From contig CAKTVV010000027.1 in NCBI GenBank assembly GCA_934630515.1, positions 1-29,506 of the forward strand: a stretch of 29,506 bases of DNA, written 5' to 3'. Positions 6,703 to 14,898 of this stretch are shown here, piece after piece (positions within the stretch are counted from its first letter, which is position 1; each line of letters opens with the position of its first letter). The position numbers and the translations under genes were made by a program. The DNA is from an uncultured Eubacteriales bacterium. GTDB taxonomy: Bacteria; Bacillota; Clostridia; Oscillospirales; Acutalibacteraceae. The notes below the pieces were generated by a model, which had not been told where the DNA came from, did not search any database, and saw only the letters and a program-made list of their open reading frames with translations.

Positions 6703-7788
6703 ATGAATATTGCTGAGATCGACTCCAATTTGCGGCTGGAAACGAGCCTGTCCGAGCCGGATATCGTCTGGGCGGATGCGGCGACGGCGCCGGTGCGATT
6801 GTACGGAGCGGCGGCGGGTTCGGACGGCCCCTACCGCCGCCTGCCGGTGGAGGTGGCGCAGCGGGTGAACCCCGGTGTGGCGTGGCTGTATCGGCATACG
6901 GCGGGTATCCGGCTGCGGTTTGCCACCGATTCGCCCTATCTGGCGCTGAAGGCGGAATGGGGCGATAAAGGGGGCGGCTTGGAGCAGATGTCTCACATGG
7001 CGCTGTCCGGCTCCGCCGGGTTCGATCTGTACGCCGTACGGAATGGACAGCAGCGGTTCGCCGGGGCGGCGCTGCCGCCGGTGAATGCAGCTGACGGCTT
7101 TGAGTGGCTGTTCCGGCTGCCCGCCGGACAGTGGGAGTATATTCTGAATTTTCCCCTCTACAATGGGGTGGAGCGGCTGTATCTGGGCGTCAAGGCGGGC
7201 AGCCGTCTGGCGCCGGGGGAGGAGACCTACCGGGCGGTGCCGCCGGTGGTGTTTTACGGCTCCTCCATCACCCAAGGGGGCTGCGCCGCCCGCCCGGGCA
7301 ATGCCTATGAGGCACGCCTGTCCCGGCTGCTGAATGTGGATTTTATCAATCTGGGCTTTTCCGGCAACGCCCGGGGGGAGACGGCGATGGCGGAGTATAT
7401 CCGGGCGCTGCCCATGAGCGTGTTTGTCTGTGATTATGACCATAATGCGGTGTCGCCCGCCGCTCTGCGGGAGACCCACCATGCGTTTTATGAAACCGTC
7501 CGTCAGGCGCAGCCGACGGTGCCCTATGTGATGGTGAGCCGTCCCAACCGCACGGAGGATCTGGACACCCGGCGGCGGCTGGCGGTGATCGCCGAGAGCT
7601 ATGCCGCCGGGATCGCTGCCGGGGATCAAAACCTGTATCTGGTGGCGGGCAACGGCTTTTTCCCCGGGGATACGGCGGACGACTGCACAGTGGACGGCTG
7701 CCATCCCACCGATCTGGGTTTTTACTTTATGGCGCAGGGACTGGCGCCCTTGCTGGAAAGGCTGCTGGCGGCGGCGGAGTCGGGTTGA
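6703..7788 (+). CDS. SGNH/GDSL hydrolase with GxDLY N-domain (carbohydrate esterase-like)
   Basis: 361 residues, ATG with AAGGAG 8 nt upstream, no signal peptide, so cytoplasmic. The N-terminal jelly-roll region (to about 165) contains the GFDLY motif (106-110) that defines the GxDLY domain (PF14607). The C-terminal region is the GDSL-like fold (PF14606). FYGSSITQGG carries the nucleophile Ser188, SGNARGE supplies the block-II glycine, DYDHNA stands at the block-III GxND position, and D331-G-C-H334 gives the catalytic Asp/His. Such two-domain proteins deacylate sugars (acetylxylan or other acyl-sugar esterases) by family knowledge. Its neighbour is a cytoplasmic hexosaminidase, consistent with intracellular processing of acylated oligosaccharides (inference). 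Confidence 0.88.
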   Translation: MNIAEIDSNLRLETSLSEPDIVWADAATAPVRLYGAAAGSDGPYRRLPVEVAQRVNPGVAWLYRHTAGIRLRFATDSPYLALKAEWGDKGGGLEQMSHMALSGSAGFDLYAVRNGQQRFAGAALPPVNAADGFEWLFRLPAGQWEYILNFPLYNGVERLYLGVKAGSRLAPGEETYRAVPPVVFYGSSITQGGCAARPGNAYEARLSRLLNVDFINLGFSGNARGETAMAEYIRALPMSVFVCDYDHNAVSPAALRETHHAFYETVRQAQPTVPYVMVSRPNRTEDLDTRRRLAVIAESYAAGIAAGDQNLYLVAGNGFFPGDTADDCTVDGCHPTDLGFYFMAQGLAPLLERLLAAAESG

Positions 7789-7883
7789 GAATTACCGAAT
7801 GGTATACGGCATGGATCGATTTGTGCAAATACTTTGGCGGCGCTGTGTGCTACCATAGGCGCAGCGAAAGGAGTGTGTTTTCT

Positions 7884-9494
7884 GTGGATTCTGCATTTAC
7901 CCGTTTGGGTGCGATGTTCGATTGTTCCCGCAATGCGGTGCTGCGCCCGGAGACGGTCAAGGAATGGATCGATGAGCTGGCGCCGCTGGGCTATACCAGC
8001 CTGATGCTCTATATGGAGGATACCTACGAGGTGGAGGAGGAGCCCTTCTTCGGCTACCGGCGGGGGCGGTATACCCGGCAGGAGCTGCAGGAGATCGACC
8101 GCTATGCAGCGGCGCACCATATGGAGGTGATCCCCTGCATCCAGACGCTGGCGCATCTGGCGACATCCCTGCGCTGGGATGAATACGCCCCCCATGTGGA
8201 CACCGGCGATATCCTGCTGGTGGATGACGAGCGGGTGTATACCCTCATTGACCGGATGTTCCGGTCGCTGGCGGCGTCCTTTACCGGGCGGCTGGTGAAT
8301 ATCGGCATGGATGAGGCGCATATGCTGGGACGGGGCCGCTATTATGATCAGCATGGCGACACCGACCGGTTCTCCATTCTGCTGCGCCATCTGAACCGGG
8401 TGGCGGCGATCGGCAAGCAGTACGGATTTACGCTGCAAATGTGGTCGGATATGTTCTTCCGGCTGGCGAACGGCGGCGAATACTACGCCGAGGCGGGCGA
8501 CCGGGCGGCGGAGATCCGGGCGAAGATCCCCGATAATGTGGAGCTGATCTATTGGGATTATTATTCCACCGATCGGGCGCATTACGATCAGATGAACGCC
8601 GCCCATAAGCAGCTGCAGGAGAGCTTCTGGTTTGCCGGCGGCGCTTGGAGCTGGACGGGCTTTGCCCCCCACAATGTGTATAGCATCGAAGCCACCCGGC
8701 AGGCGTTTGCCAGCTGCCGGGCGCATGGGGTGCAGAATGTGTTTCTGACCCTCTGGGGGGACGACGGGGCGGAATGCTCCAAGTGGACGCTGCTGCCGAC
8801 CCTGTATACCGTTGCCCGGCTCGCTGCCGGGGAGGAGGATGAGGCGGCGATCGCCGCCGGATTTGCGGAGCGCTATGGGCTGCCGATGGCGGATATGCTG
8901 GCGCTGGATCTGCCGGATAGCTGCAACGGCACCCCCGGGCGGATCGTGGATGGAGAGAAGTATCTGCTGTTTAACGACCCGCTGGCGGGTCTGCTGGATT
9001 TTTCGCTGAACGGCGGCGAGGGAGCGGGCTTTGCAGCGGCGGCACGGCGGCTGGAGCCCCACCGGGAGGATGCCCGGTTCGGGTATGTGTTCGATACGCT
9101 GTATGCTCTGTGCCGGGTGCTGGAATTCAAGGCGGAGCTGGGCGTGCGTACCCGCAAGGCGTATGCGGACGGCGACCGGGCGGCGGTGGCGGCGCTGCTG
9201 CCGGACTATGACGAGACGCTGGAGCGGCTGAACGACTTCTATCGGGCGTTCCGCACCCAGTGGTATCGGGAGAATAAGCCCCAGGGCTTTGAGGTGCAGG
9301 ATGCCCGGCTGGGCGGGCTGATGCTCCGGCTGAAAAATGCCCGGCAGCTGTTGGCGGATTATGCGGACGGCACCGTGGAGCGGCTGGAGGAGCTGGAGGA
9401 GCCGGTGCTGCCGCTGTTCGGTGCGGATAACGTGGGCAACGGTCTGTGCTTTAACAACTGGCGGCTGGGCTTCACTGCCGGCGCCATGTTCTGA
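7884..9494 (+). CDS. GH20-like beta-N-acetylhexosaminidase
   Basis: 536 residues from GTG 7884, which has AAGGAG at 7868-7873; upstream open frame lacks a ribosome site. A TIM barrel of GH20 type: the N-terminal strand region GYTSLMLYMEDTYEVEEEPF, then YAAAHHMEVIPCIQTLAHLA and the catalytic pair in NIGMDEAH (Asp143-Glu144). In GH20, Glu is the acid and Asp orients the substrate N-acetyl group for substrate-assisted hydrolysis. There is no signal peptide and no N-terminal GH20b domain, so it acts in the cytoplasm on imported GlcNAc- or GalNAc-terminated oligosaccharides (inference). The C-terminal 200 residues are helical and unlike secreted hexosaminidases. The gene ends before a strong terminator and likely shares a transcript with the SGNH gene. 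Confidence 0.88.
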   Translation: MDSAFTRLGAMFDCSRNAVLRPETVKEWIDELAPLGYTSLMLYMEDTYEVEEEPFFGYRRGRYTRQELQEIDRYAAAHHMEVIPCIQTLAHLATSLRWDEYAPHVDTGDILLVDDERVYTLIDRMFRSLAASFTGRLVNIGMDEAHMLGRGRYYDQHGDTDRFSILLRHLNRVAAIGKQYGFTLQMWSDMFFRLANGGEYYAEAGDRAAEIRAKIPDNVELIYWDYYSTDRAHYDQMNAAHKQLQESFWFAGGAWSWTGFAPHNVYSIEATRQAFASCRAHGVQNVFLTLWGDDGAECSKWTLLPTLYTVARLAAGEEDEAAIAAGFAERYGLPMADMLALDLPDSCNGTPGRIVDGEKYLLFNDPLAGLLDFSLNGGEGAGFAAAARRLEPHREDARFGYVFDTLYALCRVLEFKAELGVRTRKAYADGDRAAVAALLPDYDETLERLNDFYRAFRTQWYRENKPQGFEVQDARLGGLMLRLKNARQLLADYADGTVERLEELEEPVLPLFGADNVGNGLCFNNWRLGFTAGAMF

Positions 9495-9523
9495 TGCGGC
9501 TGCGTTTGTGGATAGCGTATAAG

Positions 9524-9565
9524 AAGGTAAGTCCTCCGATCGGATGGTCGGAGGACTTACCTTTT
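9524..9565 (+). terminator. Rho-independent terminator after the hexosaminidase gene
   Basis: A perfect 16-bp stem (9524-9539 with 9548-9563, including terminal A-T pairs), an 8-nt loop and a TTTT tail begin 29 bp after the stop. Strong plus-strand terminator; the AA/TT flanks may allow partial action on the minus strand too. Confidence 0.9.
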
Positions 9566-9695
9566 GCGTGGATCGTACTGTTATCGGCGTGAAACGTGAC
9601 TTCCCGCATGGGTGCGGCACGGCTGGTGCCGTTCCGTTTTCCGCTGCTGTACAAATTTGATCGCTTCCGGCTGTCGCTGCCGGGAGGAATGATGA

Positions 9696-9737
9696 GCCGG
9701 GCGCCGTCTGTCACAAAAACAGACGGCGCCCGGCTTT
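9696..9737. terminator. Long GC-rich hairpin between convergent genes
   Basis: A perfect 16-bp stem (9696-9711 with 9719-9734) surrounds CACAAAA, 24 bp past the end of the AraC gene. On the plus strand only TTT follows, and on the minus strand there is no U-run, so it is either a weak terminator for the AraC transcript or a 3-prime stabilising hairpin. Confidence 0.55.
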
Positions 9738-9760
9738 GCGTATCCGATGGCGGAGATTGA

Positions 9761-10597
9761 TCAGTGCCGGCCATCGGAATTATTGTATACATTCAAATAA
9801 TGGATCTCTTTATACTTTTGCGGAGAAAGCCCGGTCTCCCGCTTAAAGGCCCGTGCAAAGGATTTGGGGTTGTCGTAGCCGATCTTATAGGCGATGTGGT
9901 AGACCTTTTCGTTGTTCATCAGCATCACGATCGCCTGAGAGATGCGTGCCTTGACCACATATTTTTGCGGCGGGATCCCGTAGGCGTGGGTGAATTCCTG
10001 AATGAAGTGCGCCCGGGAGTATTGAGCGATCTGCGCCAGAGTTTCGTTGGACAGATCCAGCGACAGATTGCGGTTGATATAGTCCACCACGGTCTCCAGC
10101 GTGCTTTTATTCTCGCTGCGATGGTAGAGATTAAGGTACAGATAGGTGACGAAAGCACTGACCGTCTCGCTCATCACCGGAAAATACCGCTCATCGCTGA
10201 ACAGGGTGATCATATCGTAGTTGGCTGTCCGTTCGTTGGGGTTGTGCAGCATCACCTCGGCCATCTGTTGGATGAGGGAAATATAATTCTGAAAGATCGG
10301 ATCGTCCGACAGATTGATCTTGATGACATTGTTGAATTGCCATCCCTCGATCTGGAAGTGTCCCCAGATATGGTAGAAGTATTTGCTTTCGCCGGCGGAG
10401 AGTGCATAGGACTTGCGTGGCAGCAGATAGACATTTCCCTTTTCCAGCCGGATCGTGCCGTTTTCATCACGGAAATAGCTCTCGCCGTCGCACACATAAT
10501 AGAAACGATAGAAGCCGAAATGGCTCATGGTGGCGTATTCTTCAGGGATGCTGGATTGTCGTCCGAACAAAAACCAGGTCAGCTTGATATTATCCAT
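9761..10597 (-). CDS. AraC-family transcriptional regulator
   Basis: 278 residues. The N-terminal cupin-like sugar-sensing region spans about 1-150: FYRFYYVCDGESYFRDENGT, KGNVYLLPRK and YFYHIWGHFQIEG are typical of AraC_binding. The C-terminal double HTH is at about 175-270 and shows LAQIAQYSRAHFIQEFTHAY, VYHIAYKIGYDNPKSFARAF and the hallmark FKRETGLSPQKYK. The start ATG lies 4 nt after the stop of the GH78-like gene, with GAGGAA overlapping that region, so the two are co-transcribed and probably translationally coupled. It most likely senses a product of the enzyme pathway and controls the divergent operon starting at 13472 (inference). Confidence 0.93.
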   Translation of the reverse strand: MDNIKLTWFLFGRQSSIPEEYATMSHFGFYRFYYVCDGESYFRDENGTIRLEKGNVYLLPRKSYALSAGESKYFYHIWGHFQIEGWQFNNVIKINLSDDPIFQNYISLIQQMAEVMLHNPNERTANYDMITLFSDERYFPVMSETVSAFVTYLYLNLYHRSENKSTLETVVDYINRNLSLDLSNETLAQIAQYSRAHFIQEFTHAYGIPPQKYVVKARISQAIVMLMNNEKVYHIAYKIGYDNPKSFARAFKRETGLSPQKYKEIHYLNVYNNSDGRH

Positions 10598-10601
10598 GGA
10601 G

Positions 10602-12950
10602 TCATTCCTCTTCGGTGACGGTCAGCTGCGCATCGGCCAGTCGGGGATCGTCAAGCTGCAGCTCCGGCTGGGTGCCGTGCGGATGGCTGAGGGTGATAGC
10701 GGGACGGTCGAAGTCCAGACGGATGGATACACGGATCAAGCCGTAGGGGGTGGGGACGGCACCCTCCAGTGTCTTTAACCCGCAGGGCTGCGGATGAAAG
10801 GAAAAGCGGCGGAACCCGGCCTCCAGCGGACGGACGCCCAGCAGATATCCGCTCATAAGGAAGGCGACACCGGTATCCGGATGCGAGGAGTCGTTCCAGC
10901 AGGCGCCGTTGGCGACCCGTGTATGGGAGTAGGGCATACATTCGGTGGTGCAGGCGGGTCCCTTTTCATCCTGCACGGCATCGATCCAGTTGAGGGTGCA
11001 TTTCCCCAGATAATCGATCTTGCCGGTGGAGCCGGTCAGCATCCGATAGGCGACCTCGGCGTATCCGTACCGCAGACATCCCCGCATAAAGAGGATGGCT
11101 GCTTTGCCCATCTGGAACTGTTCGTCCTGCAGGCGGCACATCTGCCCGACGGTTTTTTCGGCGTACTCGGCGGGTATTTGCCCGAAGGCCAGCGCAAAAG
11201 CGGTGGAAAGGTAGCAGGGGGTGTGATCCTCCAGACTGTTGTGCAGCATGCCGGTATCCGCATCCAGAAAGTGCTGCAGCAGCGCCTGCCGCATTCGCTG
11301 TGCGTTGGCGGCAAAGCGCTCGGCGTCGGCGTTGAGTCCGCAGGCGGCGGCGATCCGTGCGCCGGCGCAGAAGGCCTCCACGACGATAGCATTATTATAG
11401 GAAAAATAGCCGTAATCATTCAGCGCATGATCCCACAGCCCCTTGGAGGTCTCATAGCGCTGATAAAACAGCCCGTTTCCGTCCACGTTGCACCACAGAT
11501 AGTGCAGATCGGCGCAGATCGACTCGTACCGCTGCTGCAGCAGCGCCCGGTCGCCGTCGAACCGATATTCATAGTCTACCGTGATGATATACCAGGCAGA
11601 AAAGATATCCGACTGGTACAGACCGTAGTTCAGCGCTCCCGGCGTCTGCGTATCCTCCGGATAGCAGACGCCCCAGACGAAGCCGTTGGGGCATTGATGC
11701 TGCCGGAACATTTCGACGCTCTGCCGCATAGGGGCAAAGGTGCCGAAGGCATAGTGGATGTTTTCGCCTGCCCAGTACAGGTCACCGATCCAGGGCAGCC
11801 GATCCCGCTTGGCGCCGTCGGCGATAAAGGCGGGAGCAGCGGCAAAGCGGTAGCCATCGGTGCCGCTCTCGCCGGTCTCCCGGTAGAGCGGGGTGCCGTC
11901 GGGGGCGGTGACGGTATAGCCATGGATGATGGCGCAGGTCTCGGTCATCTGGCAGAAGCCGATGCTGCCGCCGGTTCCCGGCAGGGGGAGCGACACTGTC
12001 TCGCCGTGGAGCTGCAGCTGCAGCTCCTCTCCGGAGAGGGTCGCCTCCAGATGGTGAATCTCGTTTTCGCCCAAGGGAGCGATCTGCCGTTCCTCCAAAA
12101 GCGTTTCGGCGCCGTTTTGGCGGCGCAGCAGCCGCAGGGTGCCGTCCGCCGCCAGCCGTACGATACAGCCGTTGCCGTCCCCGTCCGCCCGCAGCAGCAA
12201 GCCGAAGCTGTTGACCCGATCCGGAGAACAGAGCAATTCAAACTCCAGTGACAGCGTCAGATCCTGCCAGGACAGCCCCGGCTTCAGCACGACCGCTGCG
12301 TCGGCGCAGGTCAGGGTGCGGAGCAGCAGGCGCTTGCGGCAGATATCCAATACCGAGGAGGTGTCGATGGTCGCCAGCTGTACCGTATAGATGCTGGCAT
12401 CCCACAGATAGTTCAGATCCTCCCGGTCGGAGCGGAAATAGCCGCCGTAGGCATCCAGAGAGGAGGTGTAGTAGATGTAAAACTCGGACAGCTCGACGGT
12501 ACCCGGCTCGTCCAGCGTCAGCAGCACAAAGCGCTGCTGTCCCTGCTGATAGGCATGGGTATACAGCCCGGTGCGGACGATGCGGTACAGCTCAAACCGG
12601 TTGGGGTTTGCCGGCAGCACCGGCAGCTCCGGCCCCAGATATTTGCAGCTGCCCCGGTGAAAATCCCCCTGCTCCCGATAGGTCGGATCGGTTATGAAGT
12701 CATACCAGTCGGCATAGGCGCAGCGCAGCAGCGGAGCGCCGGAAAAGGCGGCGACACGAAAGCAGGGATACCCGCCGGGGGAGGCGGGGCCCAGATCGAG
12801 ACAGACATAGGGCTTGGCATCGTCCGCCTGCCAGTGCAGCCGCAGGGTGCCGCCGGAAAGAAAGCCTTGGGCATTTTCCACGCAGCCCTCTGTGTATTTG
12901 ATGCCGATCGCCCGGCATTGCCGGTCTTTCGGGGTAATCTGATTGTTCAC
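10602..12950 (-). CDS. GH78-like six-hairpin glycosidase (alpha-L-rhamnosidase family) with inserted LamG-like domain
   Basis: 782 residues from GTG 12950 (AAGGAG 8 nt upstream; the GTG at 12959 touches the ribosome site and is rejected). No signal peptide: cytoplasmic. N-terminal beta-sandwich to about 225, ending in YFRSDREDLNYLWDASIYTV, the standard lead-in to the rhamnosidase barrel. Residues about 225-355 are a concanavalin/LamG-like sandwich (LSWQDLTLSLEFELL, SFGLLLRADGDGNGCIVRLA) placed between this lead-in and the barrel. The (alpha/alpha)6 barrel begins with D378-GAKRD-RLPWIGD. Classic GH78 enzymes have RDE there, and the acid Glu is absent. The C-terminal cap has GFRRFSFHPQPCGLKTLEGA. 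Hydrolysis of alpha-L-rhamnosides is the family default; the real substrate may differ. Co-transcribed with the AraC gene. Confidence 0.85.
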   Translation of the reverse strand: MNNQITPKDRQCRAIGIKYTEGCVENAQGFLSGGTLRLHWQADDAKPYVCLDLGPASPGGYPCFRVAAFSGAPLLRCAYADWYDFITDPTYREQGDFHRGSCKYLGPELPVLPANPNRFELYRIVRTGLYTHAYQQGQQRFVLLTLDEPGTVELSEFYIYYTSSLDAYGGYFRSDREDLNYLWDASIYTVQLATIDTSSVLDICRKRLLLRTLTCADAAVVLKPGLSWQDLTLSLEFELLCSPDRVNSFGLLLRADGDGNGCIVRLAADGTLRLLRRQNGAETLLEERQIAPLGENEIHHLEATLSGEELQLQLHGETVSLPLPGTGGSIGFCQMTETCAIIHGYTVTAPDGTPLYRETGESGTDGYRFAAAPAFIADGAKRDRLPWIGDLYWAGENIHYAFGTFAPMRQSVEMFRQHQCPNGFVWGVCYPEDTQTPGALNYGLYQSDIFSAWYIITVDYEYRFDGDRALLQQRYESICADLHYLWCNVDGNGLFYQRYETSKGLWDHALNDYGYFSYNNAIVVEAFCAGARIAAACGLNADAERFAANAQRMRQALLQHFLDADTGMLHNSLEDHTPCYLSTAFALAFGQIPAEYAEKTVGQMCRLQDEQFQMGKAAILFMRGCLRYGYAEVAYRMLTGSTGKIDYLGKCTLNWIDAVQDEKGPACTTECMPYSHTRVANGACWNDSSHPDTGVAFLMSGYLLGVRPLEAGFRRFSFHPQPCGLKTLEGAVPTPYGLIRVSIRLDFDRPAITLSHPHGTQPELQLDDPRLADAQLTVTEEE

Positions 12951-13125
12951 GTATTCCACTCCTTAAGCTCTGCCAATGGTATATCCTTCCTGTACAGGTC
13001 TGTGGGTCGCTTTTATATCAACTGTAATTATATCGGCCGTATCGGAACAATAAAACCACAATTTGTTTTGAGGAGGGCGCAATTCGTCTTGAACTCTACC
13101 GAAAGACGGCAGGCGGACGGAGGAT

Positions 13126-13320
13126 CGCAGGCGACTTTTTGGTGAAAATCCCTAGCCTGTGCCGGTGAAAATATCTCTGTGAAAGGTGCGTGCTTAAGTT
13201 TTTGGGATATACTGCCAAAAAAGTACCGCCATTTTGTATGCACCGCAAAACGATTTGTGCGCTTTTAGCCGCCTTTTATAAAAATTGTGTCCTTTTTGCG
13301 CAGGCGACTTTTGGGTAAAA
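13126..13320 (+). repeat. Direct repeat pair, candidate activator sites
   Basis: CGCAGGCGACTTTTTGGTGA with AAA after it at 13126-13148, and CGCAGGCGACTTTTGGGTAA with AA after it at 13299-13320. The first 14 bp are identical, copies are 173 bp apart, and the second ends 39 bp before the -35 of the operon promoter. AraC-family proteins often bind direct repeats in such positions; the link is inferred. Confidence 0.6.
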
Positions 13321-13358
13321 CAGCTGACAAATTGTAACCACAACAGAATGAACGGTGG

Positions 13359-13387
13359 TTTTCATTTCTGTGTGCAACTCTTATAAT
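13359..13387 (+). promoter_or_regulatory. Promoter of the transport/glycan operon
   Basis: TTTTCA (13359-13364), 17-bp spacer, TATAAT (13382-13387). The consensus -10 with a poor -35 suggests activation is needed. The leader to the first gene is about 78 nt. Confidence 0.6.
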
Positions 13388-13471
13388 GGTTGTGTGATCG
13401 ACCGAAAGAATTTGTGAATATTTGCATTGGAGCCGATGGCTCGCATCATGAGAAAGGGATGGGTGATCCGA

Positions 13472-14833
13472 ATGGTGAAAAAACGGCTTTTGACAGGTGT
13501 GCTGGCGGCTGCGCTGGCAGTGGGATTTCTCAGCGGCTGCGGGGATACGAAGCCGACGGACAGCAACCCCGGCGGCGACAGCTCGACTGCGGGGGTAGGC
13601 TTTTCCGAAAAGCAGTACGATATGGGCGCTAAAACCATTAAGCTGGCGGATTCCTATTGGATCGGCGGCGAGACGGCGACGGCGGAGCGCAACGAATGCG
13701 CCAAAGCGCTGGAGGCAATCGAGAAGGATTATAACTGCAAGATCGAGGTCTTTGCACCGAATACCTCCTCTATCAATAAGGATATTACCGCCAACGTGGC
13801 AGCCGGAAAGGTGTATGCCAACATCATCAATCTGCAGCATGAGTTTTCCGAGGTGTTCCGCAGCGGCAATATTGCCGATGTGTCCACCATCAAGAATCTG
13901 GGGCTGAACAGCAACCGGTGGCTTTCGGTAGGGACGGATTTCAATACGGTCAATCGGGTGCAGTACGGCGTGGCGTTTCTGGAGCGTCAGTGCCAGACCA
14001 TCAACTGGAATGTACTGACCTATAATAAGACGCTGGCGGAGTCCTATGGCATTGAGGATCTGTACCAACTGGTGCGGGATAAAAAGTGGACGTTCGATAA
14101 GTTTGCGGAGATCTGCCAGACGGTGACGGCCAAGTCCAACGGTGCGGTCAAGGGCATGATCAACGGATACCCCTGCTTCGGCTTCTTCCTGTCCGCCAAC
14201 GATGTGGACTATGTGGTGCAGAAGGACGGACGGTATACCTATAACGGCCTGAGCGATAAGCTGCTCAACGCTCTGCAGTTCTGCCAGAATTTCAATAAGA
14301 ACGGCTTGCTGGATATGGCGGACTTTGTGGGGGACGATTACGGTCTGAAGGAATCCAACGTATTCATGGACCGTAAGGTGTTCTTCCATCTGTCGGATTT
14401 CTGGGTTGTTTCCGAGGTGTTCTCCAGCGGTATGCCGGATGACTACGGTGTGCTGCCGCTGCCCATGGGGCCGGATGCGCAGGACTATATCGGGCTGGCG
14501 ACGAACTGCAAATCCTTCTGCTTCATTAAGGGGGATCCGGATATCGAGGATGCGGCTGCCGTGCTGGTGGCGATGGCGAACCGCACCGGTATCACGCAGG
14601 AGGAATGGGTCAAGCAGCAGGTGGAAAACTCGCTGCGGGATGACGAATCCGGCGAGATGCTCAGCCTGATGCTGCAGAATCCGGTGACCACTGTGTACAC
14701 CGATCAGCTGGGGAGCGACTGGGGTACGCTGCTGCGTACCTGCATTTACGATATGTCCCTCACGCCTCGTCAGGCGATGGAGCAGGCGCAGCAGGGCGCA
14801 CAGAGCAGTATCGACGAGTTTTTCGGTCAGTGA
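13472..14833 (+). CDS. Sugar ABC transporter solute-binding lipoprotein (family 1)
   Basis: 453 residues from ATG 13472. The region just before it reads AGAAAGG, then GGTGATCC, a long match to the 16S 3-prime tail, which decides the start. A lipoprotein signal runs from KKRLLTGVLAAALAVGFLSGC to Cys23, followed by a Gly/Ser/Asp-rich tether. The mature part is a two-lobed extracellular solute-binding protein, with NTSSINKDITANVAAGKVYA early, YGVLPLPMGPDAQDY in the hinge region and an alpha-helical C terminus. First gene of the operon; it would hand an oligosaccharide to one of the two permease pairs downstream. The ligand is not readable. Confidence 0.9.
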   Translation: MVKKRLLTGVLAAALAVGFLSGCGDTKPTDSNPGGDSSTAGVGFSEKQYDMGAKTIKLADSYWIGGETATAERNECAKALEAIEKDYNCKIEVFAPNTSSINKDITANVAAGKVYANIINLQHEFSEVFRSGNIADVSTIKNLGLNSNRWLSVGTDFNTVNRVQYGVAFLERQCQTINWNVLTYNKTLAESYGIEDLYQLVRDKKWTFDKFAEICQTVTAKSNGAVKGMINGYPCFGFFLSANDVDYVVQKDGRYTYNGLSDKLLNALQFCQNFNKNGLLDMADFVGDDYGLKESNVFMDRKVFFHLSDFWVVSEVFSSGMPDDYGVLPLPMGPDAQDYIGLATNCKSFCFIKGDPDIEDAAAVLVAMANRTGITQEEWVKQQVENSLRDDESGEMLSLMLQNPVTTVYTDQLGSDWGTLLRTCIYDMSLTPRQAMEQAQQGAQSSIDEFFGQ

Positions 14834-14898
14834 GCAGCAGAAAATACAAGTATAAGCGTTTATTGCAGGGCACCCGGTGAGAAAGGAGAGACCGAGAT

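Larger units (their letters stand above)
12951..13471. promoter_or_regulatory. Divergent regulatory region between the GH78-araC unit and the transport operon
   Basis: No credible gene is seen in these 521 bp, which are more AT-rich than the flanks. A minus -10 candidate TATAAT lies at 13027-13032 without a matching -35, as expected for an activator-dependent promoter. The motif CGCAGGCGACTTTT occurs twice on the same strand (13126-13139 and 13299-13312), each followed by GGT and an A-run. An inverted repeat TTTTTGG/CCAAAAA lies at 13199-13221, and AACCAC/GTGGTT (13336-13341, 13355-13360) overlaps the plus promoter. I found no confident catabolite-repression (cre) match. Confidence 0.6.

Noticed and set aside
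7722..9620. 632-codon minus-strand open frame over the hexosaminidase
   Set aside because: Antisense shadow with extreme Pro/Arg/His/Gln content and no start signals; it also crosses the terminator.
9472..9792. 106-codon minus-strand frame between the hexosaminidase and AraC genes
   Set aside because: Runs through two strong hairpins and into the AraC gene end; no start signals or homology-like features.
10794..12251. 485-codon plus-strand open frame over the GH78-like gene
   Set aside because: Antisense shadow; the minus-strand protein has conserved rhamnosidase-family motifs over the whole span.
13028..13243. 71-codon minus-strand frame in the divergent control region
   Set aside because: No ribosome site, no family resemblance, and it overlaps the promoter area and repeats.
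12951..13471. Possible catabolite-repression (cre) sites, e.g. around 13240-13262
   Set aside because: The best stretches lack the central CG in the required context on both halves; too weak to report as a site.
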